A DNA stretch of 64,000 nucleotides from Saccharibacillus sp. JS10. Its GTDB lineage: Bacteria > Bacillota > Bacilli > Paenibacillales > Paenibacillaceae. Each line of letters starts with the position of its first letter. Positions within the stretch are counted from its first letter, which is position 1. The notes beneath the pieces are model-generated. The model ran no database searches and was not told where the DNA came from. It saw only the letters and a program-made list of their open reading frames with translations. Location of the stretch: NCBI RefSeq assembly GCF_024436065.1, contig NZ_JANFNS010000005.1:62001-126000 (forward strand), given 5' to 3'. Of this stretch, positions 7,557-15,385 are shown piece by piece. A program made the position numbers and the translations under genes.

Positions 7557-9383
7557 ATGTCTGATTCGCAGGAATATCGCTTTCAGGTGAATTTGAGCGG
7601 AATGATCGATATTTTATCGAATCATTTGTACAGCAGCCCGCGTGTGTTTTTGCGTGAATTGCTACAAAATGCGACCGATGCGATCACCGCAAGAATGGAT
7701 GTCGATCCTTCGCATCGCGGCGAAGTGTTTGTTGAACTCGCTGGCGAAGGCGCACAATCTACCTTAGTCATTCAAGACAACGGAATCGGTTTGACCGAAG
7801 AAAATGTACACGAGTTTCTCGCGATGATCGGTCATTCTTCCAAACGAAACGGAACCGAATTGCTCGGCGAAACTTCGTTTATCGGGCGATTCGGAATCGG
7901 TCTGCTGTCTTGCTTTATGGTAAGCGATGAGATCGTGATGTTGACGCAATCGGCTTCTGGCGGCCCTTCGATCGAATGGCGCGGTAAGCCGGACGGAACG
8001 TACAGTATCCGCAAATTGGAGACTTCGCTCACGACAGGAACCAAGGTTTATTTGCGCTGCAAACCGGATACGGATTTTTATTTTGAAAAAGAATCGGTAG
8101 AACTTGATCTGCTGCATTACGGCGCGCTTCTTCCTTATCCGATTATTTTGTCGGCAAACGGAGTCGAACAACAGATCAACCCGGATGTACCGGCTTGGAT
8201 TTTGAACCCGGAACTGGCAAATTCGTATTCCGATGACGTGCTGAGTTTTGGAGAACGGATGCTAGGTGAAAAATTCCGCGATTTTATTCCACTGCGCACA
8301 TCCAATGGACGTACAGGCGGGATTGCTTATATTTTGCCGCACGCGGTGAATCTGAATGCCAAACGTTCGCACAAAGTGTATCTTAAGCGGATGCTGATCT
8401 CCGAAGCCGCGGACAATATTTTGCCGGATTGGGCATTTTTCGTAAAATGCTTGATTTGGACCGATGAACTGCAACCGACAGCTTCGCGTGAACATTTTTA
8501 CGAAAATGAGTTATTGGAACAAGTACGCGGCGAATTAGGGCAATGTATCCGCAACGAATTGATTACAATTAGCGAGCAGTCGCCTAACCGATTGCAGCGT
8601 ATTGTCGATCTTCATGCGTTATCGATGAAAAACTTGGCGGTGCAAGACGATCAGTTTTATTTGATGATTCATCGCTGGTTGCCTTTCGAAAGTACATACG
8701 GGCACAAAACGCTAGGTGAGCTTATTGACGAAAAACGTACGCTGTATTATACGGTAGCGCTCGATCATTATCGTCAGCTTCGCCATGTGGCTTCGGCGCA
8801 ATCGATGTTGGTCATTAACGGCGGTTATATTTATGAAGCCGAACTGCTGCAATCACTTGCTATTCTTCTTCCGCAAGTCGATCTACGCCGCTTATTGCCT
8901 GAAGACGTATCGCTTTCTTTTGCGGACCTGAATGCCGAAGAACGTTCCGCCACGCTGCAAACATTGCGTAGTGCCGATCTCACCTTGCAACGCTTCCGCT
9001 GCCGTGTGATGCTCAAGCGTTTCAACCCCGAAGAACTGCCGGCTTTGTTCACGTTACCGGAAGAAGCCGCAACGCTGCGTTCGATCGAACGTGCGAGCGA
9101 GCAAAGCACGCAAGCTTTTTCTTCCGTACTCGGTAGTCTCAGTCAGTCATTACAAGACGGAGCAAGCTCGTATTCGATTTTGTATCTCAACTTGAATAAT
9201 CCTGTCGTGGAACGGTTGTTTACCGGAGAACCGACAAGCCGTTTGCAGACTTTGATTGAAATGTTATACGCCAATGCCCTCATGATGGGTCATTATCCGA
9301 TGAGTCGCCCCGAGCTTGCTCTACTGAACCAAGGCATTTTGTCTTTGATCGATTGGAGCATGGGATCTGAGAAAGGAGAATAA
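7557..9383 (+). CDS. HSP90-family ATPase (HtpG-like paralogue)
   Basis: 608-residue GHKL-ATPase chaperone of the HSP90 family (the HtpG-like group of about 600 residues found beside TPR genes, distinct from housekeeping HtpG). N-terminal ATP site: FLRELLQNATDAI with catalytic Glu and Mg-binding Asn, IQDNGIGLTEE, and GRFGIGLLSCFMVSD as the glycine-rich lid. Middle domain: RAGGIA-type strands and PTASREHF carrying the conserved activating Arg (SRE). The C-terminal third is divergent and ends in GSEKGE, without a eukaryotic MEEVD tail. Start chosen at 7557 behind AAGGAGGAATACAT; the frame is open to 7527. The next gene begins 6 bases after the stop with AAAGGAG inside this gene's end, so the two are translationally linked. 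All ATPase residues I can check are present, so it should be active. Confidence 0.9.
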   Translation: MSDSQEYRFQVNLSGMIDILSNHLYSSPRVFLRELLQNATDAITARMDVDPSHRGEVFVELAGEGAQSTLVIQDNGIGLTEENVHEFLAMIGHSSKRNGTELLGETSFIGRFGIGLLSCFMVSDEIVMLTQSASGGPSIEWRGKPDGTYSIRKLETSLTTGTKVYLRCKPDTDFYFEKESVELDLLHYGALLPYPIILSANGVEQQINPDVPAWILNPELANSYSDDVLSFGERMLGEKFRDFIPLRTSNGRTGGIAYILPHAVNLNAKRSHKVYLKRMLISEAADNILPDWAFFVKCLIWTDELQPTASREHFYENELLEQVRGELGQCIRNELITISEQSPNRLQRIVDLHALSMKNLAVQDDQFYLMIHRWLPFESTYGHKTLGELIDEKRTLYYTVALDHYRQLRHVASAQSMLVINGGYIYEAELLQSLAILLPQVDLRRLLPEDVSLSFADLNAEERSATLQTLRSADLTLQRFRCRVMLKRFNPEELPALFTLPEEAATLRSIERASEQSTQAFSSVLGSLSQSLQDGASSYSILYLNLNNPVVERLFTGEPTSRLQTLIEMLYANALMMGHYPMSRPELALLNQGILSLIDWSMGSEKGE

Positions 9384-9389
9384 TCAGCT

Positions 9390-10463
9390 ATGGAACATAA
9401 CGATATGGACTTTGAACAGTTAATGGATGAATCTTATTTTTTGCCTAACGGTGCAGCGAAAGTGGCATTGCTTGAAAAAGCGGCGGAACTTGCCGACTTG
9501 GAGGGAGATGTCGAAGCCGGTTATGAAGCACGCGAAGCTCTTGTAGAAGCCGCAAGCTTCGGTGGATTCCCGCTTAAAGCTATCGTGGCTTATTCGTGGC
9601 AGCTGGGTCAATACGACCGTAACCCGGAAGCTTTTGATTCGCAAACGCTGATGTGGAATTACAAATGGATTATCGACGATGTGCCGTCTTTCGCGGAAGT
9701 GCCTACTGAACAGATTTTTTCGCTGCTGGAAGACTTGCGTCGGCGTTATCTTGAATACGGGGTTAGCGATCGCACGTATTGGTATTACTATTTCCGTTTG
9801 GCGATGGGCATGGGCGATATGGAAAAAGCCGGCGAATGCTTAAAACAGTTCCGTACGCTCAAAAGAGACAGTATGAGCGACTGCACGGCTTGCGAGCTGG
9901 ATGAAGAAGTTCACTATTTGAACCTGCTGCAAGAAGATGAGAAAGCTCTAAAAAAAGCAAAACCGATTATCGAAGGTCGCAAAGCTTGCGCGGAAGTTCC
10001 CGAGATGACGCTGCCTGGATTGTTGATGCCGTTGCATCGTCTGGGTCGCTCCGAAGAAGCGGAAGAAATGCAGCGTCGAAGTTATTCGATGCTTGGCAAT
10101 CATGCGAAGTTTGTCCGTCAGTACGGCGATCATATCGGCTACTTGTCGGTTGTCGATCCGCAGCGCGCTTTGCCGCTGCTGGAGCGTCATCTGCCGCAAG
10201 CGGAATCGGCGGAAGATCCGGTTGCTCGGATGCTGTTTTTCTGGAATGCGGCAGCGCTACTTAGCAAGCTGCAAAAAACGGATGAATCGGTAGCGCTGAG
10301 TCTACCGCCTTCTTCTTCTTTCTATCCGTTAATCGACCGTGTGGCTGATCTGCAAGGTCAATTGGAAGAACAAGCTTTTGCTATCGCGAGTGCGCTCGAT
10401 AAACGGAACGGGAACGACTTCCATACTCAACATGGACAACGTATCCTGGCTGAGCGAGGGTGA
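9390..10463 (+). CDS. TPR-like helical-repeat partner of the HSP90-like ATPase
   Basis: 357 residues, acidic, with no signal peptide or membrane segment. The sequence is a chain of helix pairs with TPR-like spacing, for example AKVALLEKAAELADLEGDVEAGYEAREALVEAA at the start (positions about 23-55), YYYFRLAMGMGDMEKAGECL, LKKAKPIIEGRK, LMPLHRLGRSEEAEEMQRRSY and QRALPLLERHLPQAE. There are no catalytic motifs. The ATG lies 6 bases after the HSP90 gene, with AGAAAGGAG before it, which fits a co-translated pair. In eukaryotes TPR proteins act as HSP90 co-chaperones; a similar role here is inference from adjacency and fold. About 45 bases after the stop the base composition becomes AT-rich. Confidence 0.8.
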   Translation: MEHNDMDFEQLMDESYFLPNGAAKVALLEKAAELADLEGDVEAGYEAREALVEAASFGGFPLKAIVAYSWQLGQYDRNPEAFDSQTLMWNYKWIIDDVPSFAEVPTEQIFSLLEDLRRRYLEYGVSDRTYWYYYFRLAMGMGDMEKAGECLKQFRTLKRDSMSDCTACELDEEVHYLNLLQEDEKALKKAKPIIEGRKACAEVPEMTLPGLLMPLHRLGRSEEAEEMQRRSYSMLGNHAKFVRQYGDHIGYLSVVDPQRALPLLERHLPQAESAEDPVARMLFFWNAAALLSKLQKTDESVALSLPPSSSFYPLIDRVADLQGQLEEQAFAIASALDKRNGNDFHTQHGQRILAERG

Positions 10464-10549
10464 CACGGGAAGCGAAAAGACTCCGGGAGAGATTGGTTTC
10501 GGTCGCGTGTTAAACTATAGCATAAGCTTCCGAAGTGCATTTCTTATCT

Positions 10550-10585
10550 AATTAAAAAAGAAGCAACTATAATAAGCTTGCTTCT
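10550..10585 (-). terminator. minus-strand terminator
   Basis: On the minus strand AGAAGCAA pairs with TTGCTTCT and runs into TTTTTTAAT. It lies 277 bases beyond the lipoprotein stop codon, which suggests that the original gene or transcript extended further than the present stop. Confidence 0.7.
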
Positions 10586-10742
10586 ACAATAAAAATATTC
10601 AGATAACCTTATAAATTTTTAGTTAATGTTATATGAGATGATCAAGTCATATTGCTCTCTCTTATTTGGAGGATCGGCAAGAACGCTATTATTCGCTTAG
10701 TCATCTGCTTAAAACTATAAACAATCCATTTGCTTTTAATGA

Positions 10743-10862
10743 TTATTGCTTTTCACTTTTTCCGAAAAAAATATTCATTAATTCATGAGTATAATTAGGT
10801 TGGATTGAGATTAAATTCCCACCGGTAATTTTTGTTATATATGTTTGCGTAAAATTTTAACT
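10743..10862 (-). pseudogene. in-frame coding remnant after the lipoprotein stop
   Basis: Immediately after the lipoprotein stop, the same frame reads on through TAA-AGT-TAA into an open stretch of about 37 codons that looks like protein (TYITKITGGNLISIQPNY, ending FFGKSEKQ) and closes with TAA at 10743. No start codon with a ribosome site is present. It may be the decayed C-terminus of a longer ancestral gene or of a deleted neighbour. Confidence 0.35.
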
Positions 10863-11513
10863 TTACTCTTCTTTTAAAATGACTTTACCTTTCTCATCTT
10901 GAAGTTGAACATCTAGAACTTCTTGTGGAATCAAATTATAATCCATGTAAACCTTTTGATTTTGTCCTATTTGAATAACAGAAATTTTTCCACCTTTATA
11001 ACGAACTATGACTCTTTTAATATCTTTATTGTTAAGATATCCATAGATCATTTGATAAGATTGTTTTCTTTTATTTTGATTTGGCAACATTGCCTCACCT
11101 GAAAATTTAATAATGCTAGCAGGTTGATCTTCAAAATTTTTGTAAACATTCATGCTCAATTTAAACCATTTGCTATCATTTTCCCAAGCAGAGGTAACGC
11201 CATAATATATGATATCGTGGTGGGAAAAAGTAAAACTTGAGAAGGTTATATCATCTTCTTTTACTCTTTCTTGAATTTTCAAACTATCTCTAATGGAAAC
11301 AGAATATATATTATTTAATGATTGTGCTATCATTTCCTCTAAAGAAGCCGTTCCTTCTATTGGCTCTCGAACGCTAACGCTTTTAGGTGTAAGAGTTATA
11401 TTTTCGTTAGAGGATGTAGCAGCAACTGAAGAATCATTTTCTTGCACACATGCAGTCAAAAGAAGAAAAAAAACTAAAATATAGGTGGTAATTTTTCCTT
11501 TCAATTCTCTCAT
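10863..11513 (-). CDS. lipoprotein of unknown function
   Basis: 216 residues with a lipoprotein signal peptide (YILVFFLLLTAC; Cys at about residue 22), so lipid-anchored on the outer face of the membrane. After a Ser/Asn-rich linker comes a beta-rich domain with alternating strand pattern (FSSFTFSHHDIIYYGVTS, SYQMIYGYLNNKDIKRVIV, GKISVIQIG) that I do not recognise. Ribosome site GGGATGAGAG is weak. The gene is strongly AT-rich compared with the flanking operons and forms part of the 10.5-13.6 kb insert. It lies 75 bases downstream of the next minus-strand gene, with a terminator between them, so it is probably transcribed alone. Confidence 0.65.
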   Translation of the reverse strand: MRELKGKITTYILVFFLLLTACVQENDSSVAATSSNENITLTPKSVSVREPIEGTASLEEMIAQSLNNIYSVSIRDSLKIQERVKEDDITFSSFTFSHHDIIYYGVTSAWENDSKWFKLSMNVYKNFEDQPASIIKFSGEAMLPNQNKRKQSYQMIYGYLNNKDIKRVIVRYKGGKISVIQIGQNQKVYMDYNLIPQEVLDVQLQDEKGKVILKEE

Positions 11514-11540
11514 CCCTTTCCAATTACAAATAATAATTAT

Positions 11541-11578
11541 AACAGGGCTAGCTTGAAGGAAACAAGCTAACCCTGTTT
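11541..11578 (-). terminator. terminator of the 11589-12752 gene
   Basis: AACAGGGCTAGCTTG and CAAGCTAACCCTGTT form a long stem; on the minus strand an AT-rich run follows, weak in consecutive T. Confidence 0.7.
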
Positions 11579-11588
11579 TGGTTTTAAA

Positions 11589-12752
11589 TCAATTTGTTAC
11601 TCCTACAAAATTAGCAATAAATCCTGTACCATCTACTTCTTGAATTGCATACTGACTAAACAACTGACCAGCAGCAAACTCTGTCCCTAAAGCTTGAGCA
11701 TCCGCTTTGAATTTAGCTTTACTTTCAAAACGTGCTTGTGTGTAACCTTGTAAAACTTGATTTGGACCAAATACTACTTTTCCAGAGGTATTCGTAGAGT
11801 ATGTGGATACTGGCGCTCTAGTTTCAGCAATAATTCCATTTCCACCTGCATCTCCGGTAGAACTCATGAAAGTTGTAGACCAGTGTTGTCGAGCAGTAGC
11901 ATATCCATTATTTTTAATCTGAAATTTAAGTACATTTATTACCGTTGAATTCGAGGATCCTTGTGACCAACGCGATTCGTAACTTTTTGACTGTATTCCT
12001 GAGTAAAGCATTTCGATTAAGTTATAAGAAGAAGCATCTGACCAAGGACCTGCGATTCGAGGCGTCATGGAATAACCCGTTGATGAAGCCGTAATACTTT
12101 GTGTTGATAATGAATCATTAGACTCTAATTCAGCTGGATCGATAGGAGCTTCTCTTTCAAGCTTTTCTGTAGTCGTAAGCCGGCTACCGTTGGGATATTT
12201 AATAGTTATGGTCGAACCTTCTCCTGCGATAGAGCTTTTTGCAAGAAATTCTTTGTTTTGATTTTGTATTCGAATGGTATCTTGCTCACCCTGAGCCCTT
12301 GCTTTGTAATCATATACTAATGTTGTCTTCCAAACATCTGGGTTTAACTCAAATATGCCCTTTTTCATTTCTTCTGGATGGCTACGCACATATTCTTCGC
12401 TTAGAATTTTTGCTTTCGCATAATCAAATGTTAAATCAGATGCCTCAAACTGATTTACCAAGATATCAAGTTTAGCGTAGTATTCTGCATCTTGTGGGTT
12501 CATTCCATCTTCTAAATTTTGTTTCACAATTTGTTCTTTGTTTAAACCATCAGCGCGAACTGCATTTTTATAATCAATTGATTGGCTAAACAATTTAAGT
12601 TGCTGTTCAGTTGCGCTACTATCTTTGTTAGAGGCTGTAGCTTGCTGATCATATTGCACAGATAGTTTATTTTCTGTTGCTGCGGCTTGTGTGGAAAATG
12701 GAAGAGATAAACTAATAGCTCCTGCAACAAAAAACAATCCAAATTTTCTCAT
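11589..12752 (-). CDS. exported protein of unknown function
   Basis: 387 residues with a Sec signal peptide (MRKFGLFFVAGAISLSLPFSTQAAA). The N-terminal half is helical and charged (KNAVRADGLNKEQIVKQ, ILSEEYVRSHPEEMKKG), then a Ser/Thr-rich turn region, then a C-terminal half rich in Ser, Gly and aromatic residues (SYESRWSQGSSNSTVINVLK, HWSTTFMSSTGDAGGNG) that looks like a beta-structured secreted domain. I do not recognise a family. An in-frame TTG lies upstream at 12767, but GGGAGGT stands 5 to 6 bases before the ATG at 12752. AT-rich like its neighbour, so probably acquired together with it. Confidence 0.7.
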   Translation of the reverse strand: MRKFGLFFVAGAISLSLPFSTQAAATENKLSVQYDQQATASNKDSSATEQQLKLFSQSIDYKNAVRADGLNKEQIVKQNLEDGMNPQDAEYYAKLDILVNQFEASDLTFDYAKAKILSEEYVRSHPEEMKKGIFELNPDVWKTTLVYDYKARAQGEQDTIRIQNQNKEFLAKSSIAGEGSTITIKYPNGSRLTTTEKLEREAPIDPAELESNDSLSTQSITASSTGYSMTPRIAGPWSDASSYNLIEMLYSGIQSKSYESRWSQGSSNSTVINVLKFQIKNNGYATARQHWSTTFMSSTGDAGGNGIIAETRAPVSTYSTNTSGKVVFGPNQVLQGYTQARFESKAKFKADAQALGTEFAAGQLFSQYAIQEVDGTGFIANFVGVTN

Positions 12753-12767
12753 AAAAGAACCTCCCAA

Positions 12768-13630
12768 ATATACTTTAGATATGAAATTAAGAATCTTAAA
12801 TTGAAGTTTTTAAAATTTTTTTCTTTTTGTATGAATATGAATCTGTTAAAGATATCTAACTCATTACAAAATTCAATTAATTTTTTTTCCAAATAAAATT
12901 AAGTTATTATTATATTCTCCAGCGCCGGATCAAATATTCAACTTAGTAAAAATCTTAACACACAATTTTTTTAGTATCTACCAAATTAAGAAAATATGTA
13001 TCTTTATAATTATATTTAACTAAAAAATGTGTGAAAATAGTATTATTTACCTATTTGTAGGCATTATGTATTGGAAGATAAATCTATATAAAAATAATCC
13101 CCTCTTTAATATTGATTAATGAATTTTGTAGTGGGAAATACATAATATTAAATTTAACGAATACTTTATTCTCATTAAATGCTTTATCTTTGATAACTAA
13201 TATTCTTCCTCTTTTTTAATATAAATAATTTAGAAAATCAAAAAAAAGAATGGTTCAAAAATTACTTTAAGTGTGCTTACTCTCTTATCTAGAAGCAATG
13301 TTAGGTATAACGAAATAAAAATACCTCTTCACCAATTTTTTCAATTTAAGAATATTAATTATAAAGTAAGTTTTATGATTATGACGATAGAAAGTGTGCA
13401 CTTTTGATTCTTATTTATATTGTTAAAATAATAATTAATAAATATGCTACCCTTCTGCTTTAATCAATTCATTCATTATTCTTAGAAGCATAAACGCATT
13501 TACAAAGTATTCATTTGTCACTACACTCGATCATACTAAAAAACAATGTTTCAATGAAGAAATTAAAGCTTTTAAATTAATGTCTTCTCACCTGTAGAAT
13601 TTTGGATATGCCTCGTTCTTTTTTTGTTTT
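12768..13630. other. AT-rich gene-free stretch
   Basis: About 860 bases of very AT-rich DNA without an open frame worth calling, recognisable RNA or long repeat. It may be decayed insert DNA; the only GC-rich spot is a short AGCGCCGG at about 12922. I see no function. Confidence 0.6.
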
Positions 13631-13631
13631 C

Positions 13632-13657
13632 GCAACCTTTTGACAACGGGTATCGTC
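13632..13657 (+). promoter_or_regulatory. ECF-sigma-like promoter of the SLH gene
   Basis: GCAACC (13632-13637), a spacer, and CGTC (13654-13657) match the AAC...N17...CGTC pattern of extracytoplasmic-function sigma factors (sigma-X/M/V type). A TTGACA (13640-13645) with a poor -10 is an alternative sigma-A reading. The site lies 40 bases before the start codon. Confidence 0.4.
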
Positions 13658-13696
13658 TGGGAGGTATCTAAGAACATTAAAGGAGTGTGGATCACT

Positions 13697-14362
13697 ATGA
13701 GAAATTCGTGGAATAAACGTCTGATTACGTTGCCGACGGCAGCTGTGATTTTGCTTTCGAGTTTTGCCGGAGGTTCGGCTTATGCGGCTTCTTCGTTTAG
13801 CGATTTGCAAAAAGTTCCGCAAGCGCAGCAAATTATCGCGCTTCAAGAAGCAGGTATTGTAAAAGGTGCAAAAGACGGTAAATTCAATCCGCAAAGCATC
13901 TTGACGAATGCACAAGCGATTCAATTAACCGTTGATACGTTTGGCTTGAATATCGATCATCTGAACTTTTTCAAAAAGCCGGAAGCTTCCGATTCGTTCC
14001 CAAAAGCGTCTAACGACGCTTGGTATTCCGATGCACTGGTCATCGCTGCGTACAGCAATTTGAACTTGCCTCGCGACCTTGATCCGAACGCACCGGCGAC
14101 TCGTTCTTCGCTTGCGTCCTTGCTCATTCTTGCCGGACAACAACAAGGCGATTTGCCGGTGTTCCGTTTGATCCCGGTCAAAATCGCAGACGAATCTTCC
14201 ATTCCCGATGGACGAAGCGGTCTGATGCAAGAAGCTCTAGCCTTCGATCTTTTGGAACTCGATGCCAAGCAAAATATTAACCCCAATGAGTCTTTAACCC
14301 GCGCACAAGCAGCGGAGATGGTCTACACCATCGCTCTTAAAGGACATATCCTCCAAAAATAA
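13697..14362 (+). CDS. S-layer homology (SLH) domain protein
   Basis: 221 residues with a signal peptide (LITLPTAAVILLSSFAGGSAYAA). The mature part consists almost wholly of SLH-type repeats: FSDLQKVPQAQQIIALQEAG followed by VKGAKDGKFNPQSILTNAQA (a typical F-x-P-x-x-x-x-T/R-x-x-A segment), a middle copy with WYSDALVIAAYSNL, and a last copy ending NINPNESLTRAQAAEMVYTI. SLH domains bind pyruvylated wall polysaccharide, so the protein should sit on the cell wall; it carries no enzyme domain. The start is the ATG after AAAGGAGTGTGGATCACT; the frame is open to 13640. A bidirectional terminator follows. Confidence 0.85.
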   Translation: MRNSWNKRLITLPTAAVILLSSFAGGSAYAASSFSDLQKVPQAQQIIALQEAGIVKGAKDGKFNPQSILTNAQAIQLTVDTFGLNIDHLNFFKKPEASDSFPKASNDAWYSDALVIAAYSNLNLPRDLDPNAPATRSSLASLLILAGQQQGDLPVFRLIPVKIADESSIPDGRSGLMQEALAFDLLELDAKQNINPNESLTRAQAAEMVYTIALKGHILQK

Positions 14363-14369
14363 AGAAATC

Positions 14370-14409
14370 CATCAAAAAGAAGATGCCAACCAGCATCTTC
14401 TTTTTGATG
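14370..14409. terminator. bidirectional terminator
   Basis: CATCAAAAAGAAGATGC and GCATCTTCTTTTTGATG form a perfect 17-bp stem around CAACCA. It ends the SLH gene on the plus strand. Confidence 0.85.
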
Positions 14410-14435
14410 ATGTCGAGAAACCCCAACCTACCTAG

Positions 14436-14580
14436 AAGCGAGGAGACGGAGAGATGAATTTAGTGAAGGAATGAAATGTTCGCCTTTGAACTCGGGAAAT
14501 TCCTTATAAAATTCCAATCCATTTTCCCGAATTCAACAAGCGACCGAAACAAATTCATCTCGCAGTCTCCTGGCTTCCCC
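14436..14580. repeat. structured intergenic repeat, copy B
   Basis: Second copy of the element at 5195-5284. Outer arms GAGATGAATTT (14451-14461) and AAATTCATCTC (14551-14561), extended by GGAGAC/GTCTCC, enclose the core TGTTCGCCTTTGAA (14477-14490) and an inner stem CGGGAAA/TTTCCCG. The core differs from copy A at one base in 14, while the arms have changed in both strands and kept their pairing. It lies between two convergent terminators. Confidence 0.65.
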
Positions 14581-14603
14581 CTCCACACGTAACTTTCTCC
14601 ACA

Positions 14604-14637
14604 CATAAAAAAGAAGATGCCTTTGGGCATCTTCTTT
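14604..14637 (-). terminator. terminator of the PepSY gene
   Basis: AAAGAAGATGCC/GGCATCTTCTTT with loop TTTG; on the minus strand it is followed by TTTTTTATG. The stem shares AAGAAGATGC with the terminator at 14370. Confidence 0.85.
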
Positions 14638-14657
14638 CAACAAAAGTTTATTTAAAC

Positions 14658-15266
14658 TCAGTCGTCGTCACCATCATCTTCATAATCGTCATCGAAGTCT
14701 ACATCGTAAGACAACACTTTGCCGGTGTTCGCATCGATTTCAATCTTGGCTTCGCCTTGAGTCGTTTGAACTTCGATTTCATAGATGAAACGCCCATGTT
14801 CTTTTTCCAAATCAATATCGGTCACCGTACCGCCACCGCTTTGTTTCAAAGCGATTTCCTCAGCTTGAGCCGATGTTACTTTTACCGAAGCCGCTGCGGC
14901 AGATTTCTTTTTATCGGACTTGCTTGAAGATTTTTTATCATCGTCTTGAACGACTTTCAGTACCGAACCGGTATTCGCATCGATCCATACATCTACGTCG
15001 GTTCCATTGGTACGATCAATATCGACTTCATAATATGTTTTGCCGTTTTTCGTTTCGAGATCCACATCATCTACCGTACCCGCTTGTGCTTTCAGAGCAA
15101 TTTCTTTCGCACGCTCCGGGGAAATGATCGATGCTGTAGAAGAATTCGATGATTTCACGGCGCTAGGTGCGACATTTCCGGTTCCCGTACCACTTGCCAG
15201 TGCTGCCGTTCCTCCGAGTGTCAACGCTGCTGCAACCGCTCCGATCATGACTTTACGTTTTACCAT
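14658..15266 (-). CDS. exported protein with two PepSY domains
   Basis: 202 residues with a signal peptide (VMIGAVAAALTLGGTAALAS). Two tandem PepSY units of about 60 residues each follow: ISPERAKEIALKAQAG ... DVWIDANTGSVLKV and VTSAQAEEIALKQSGGG ... KIEIDANTGKVLSY, separated by a Lys/Ser linker; the C-terminus is a run of Asp/Glu. PepSY domains are thought to inhibit or chaperone extracytoplasmic proteases. The ORF extends 6 codons further, but AGGAGGAGATT requires the ATG at 15266. It lies downstream of a two-component system and a second PepSY protein, the same arrangement as YkoI/YkoJ beside YkoGH in B. subtilis. Confidence 0.85.
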   Translation of the reverse strand: MVKRKVMIGAVAAALTLGGTAALASGTGTGNVAPSAVKSSNSSTASIISPERAKEIALKAQAGTVDDVDLETKNGKTYYEVDIDRTNGTDVDVWIDANTGSVLKVVQDDDKKSSSKSDKKKSAAAASVKVTSAQAEEIALKQSGGGTVTDIDLEKEHGRFIYEIEVQTTQGEAKIEIDANTGKVLSYDVDFDDDYEDDGDDD

Positions 15267-15385
15267 ATTGAATCTCCTCCTCATATTCGGTGTAAGTTAT
15301 GCAAGGTATGCTTCCCTGCTGCACTATTAGATTAACCCCCTTGTCTGAGAAGGCAAAAAGAGCTTCATTAGAAATTGATGAGAAA

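Larger units (their letters stand above)
10464..10862. other. gene-free stretch at the edge of the AT-rich insert
   Basis: No intact gene. Composition switches to AT-rich near 10510. It holds a minus-strand terminator (10550-10585) and a coding-like remnant on the minus strand (10743-10862), annotated separately. Between 10586 and 10742 I see nothing else. Confidence 0.6.
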
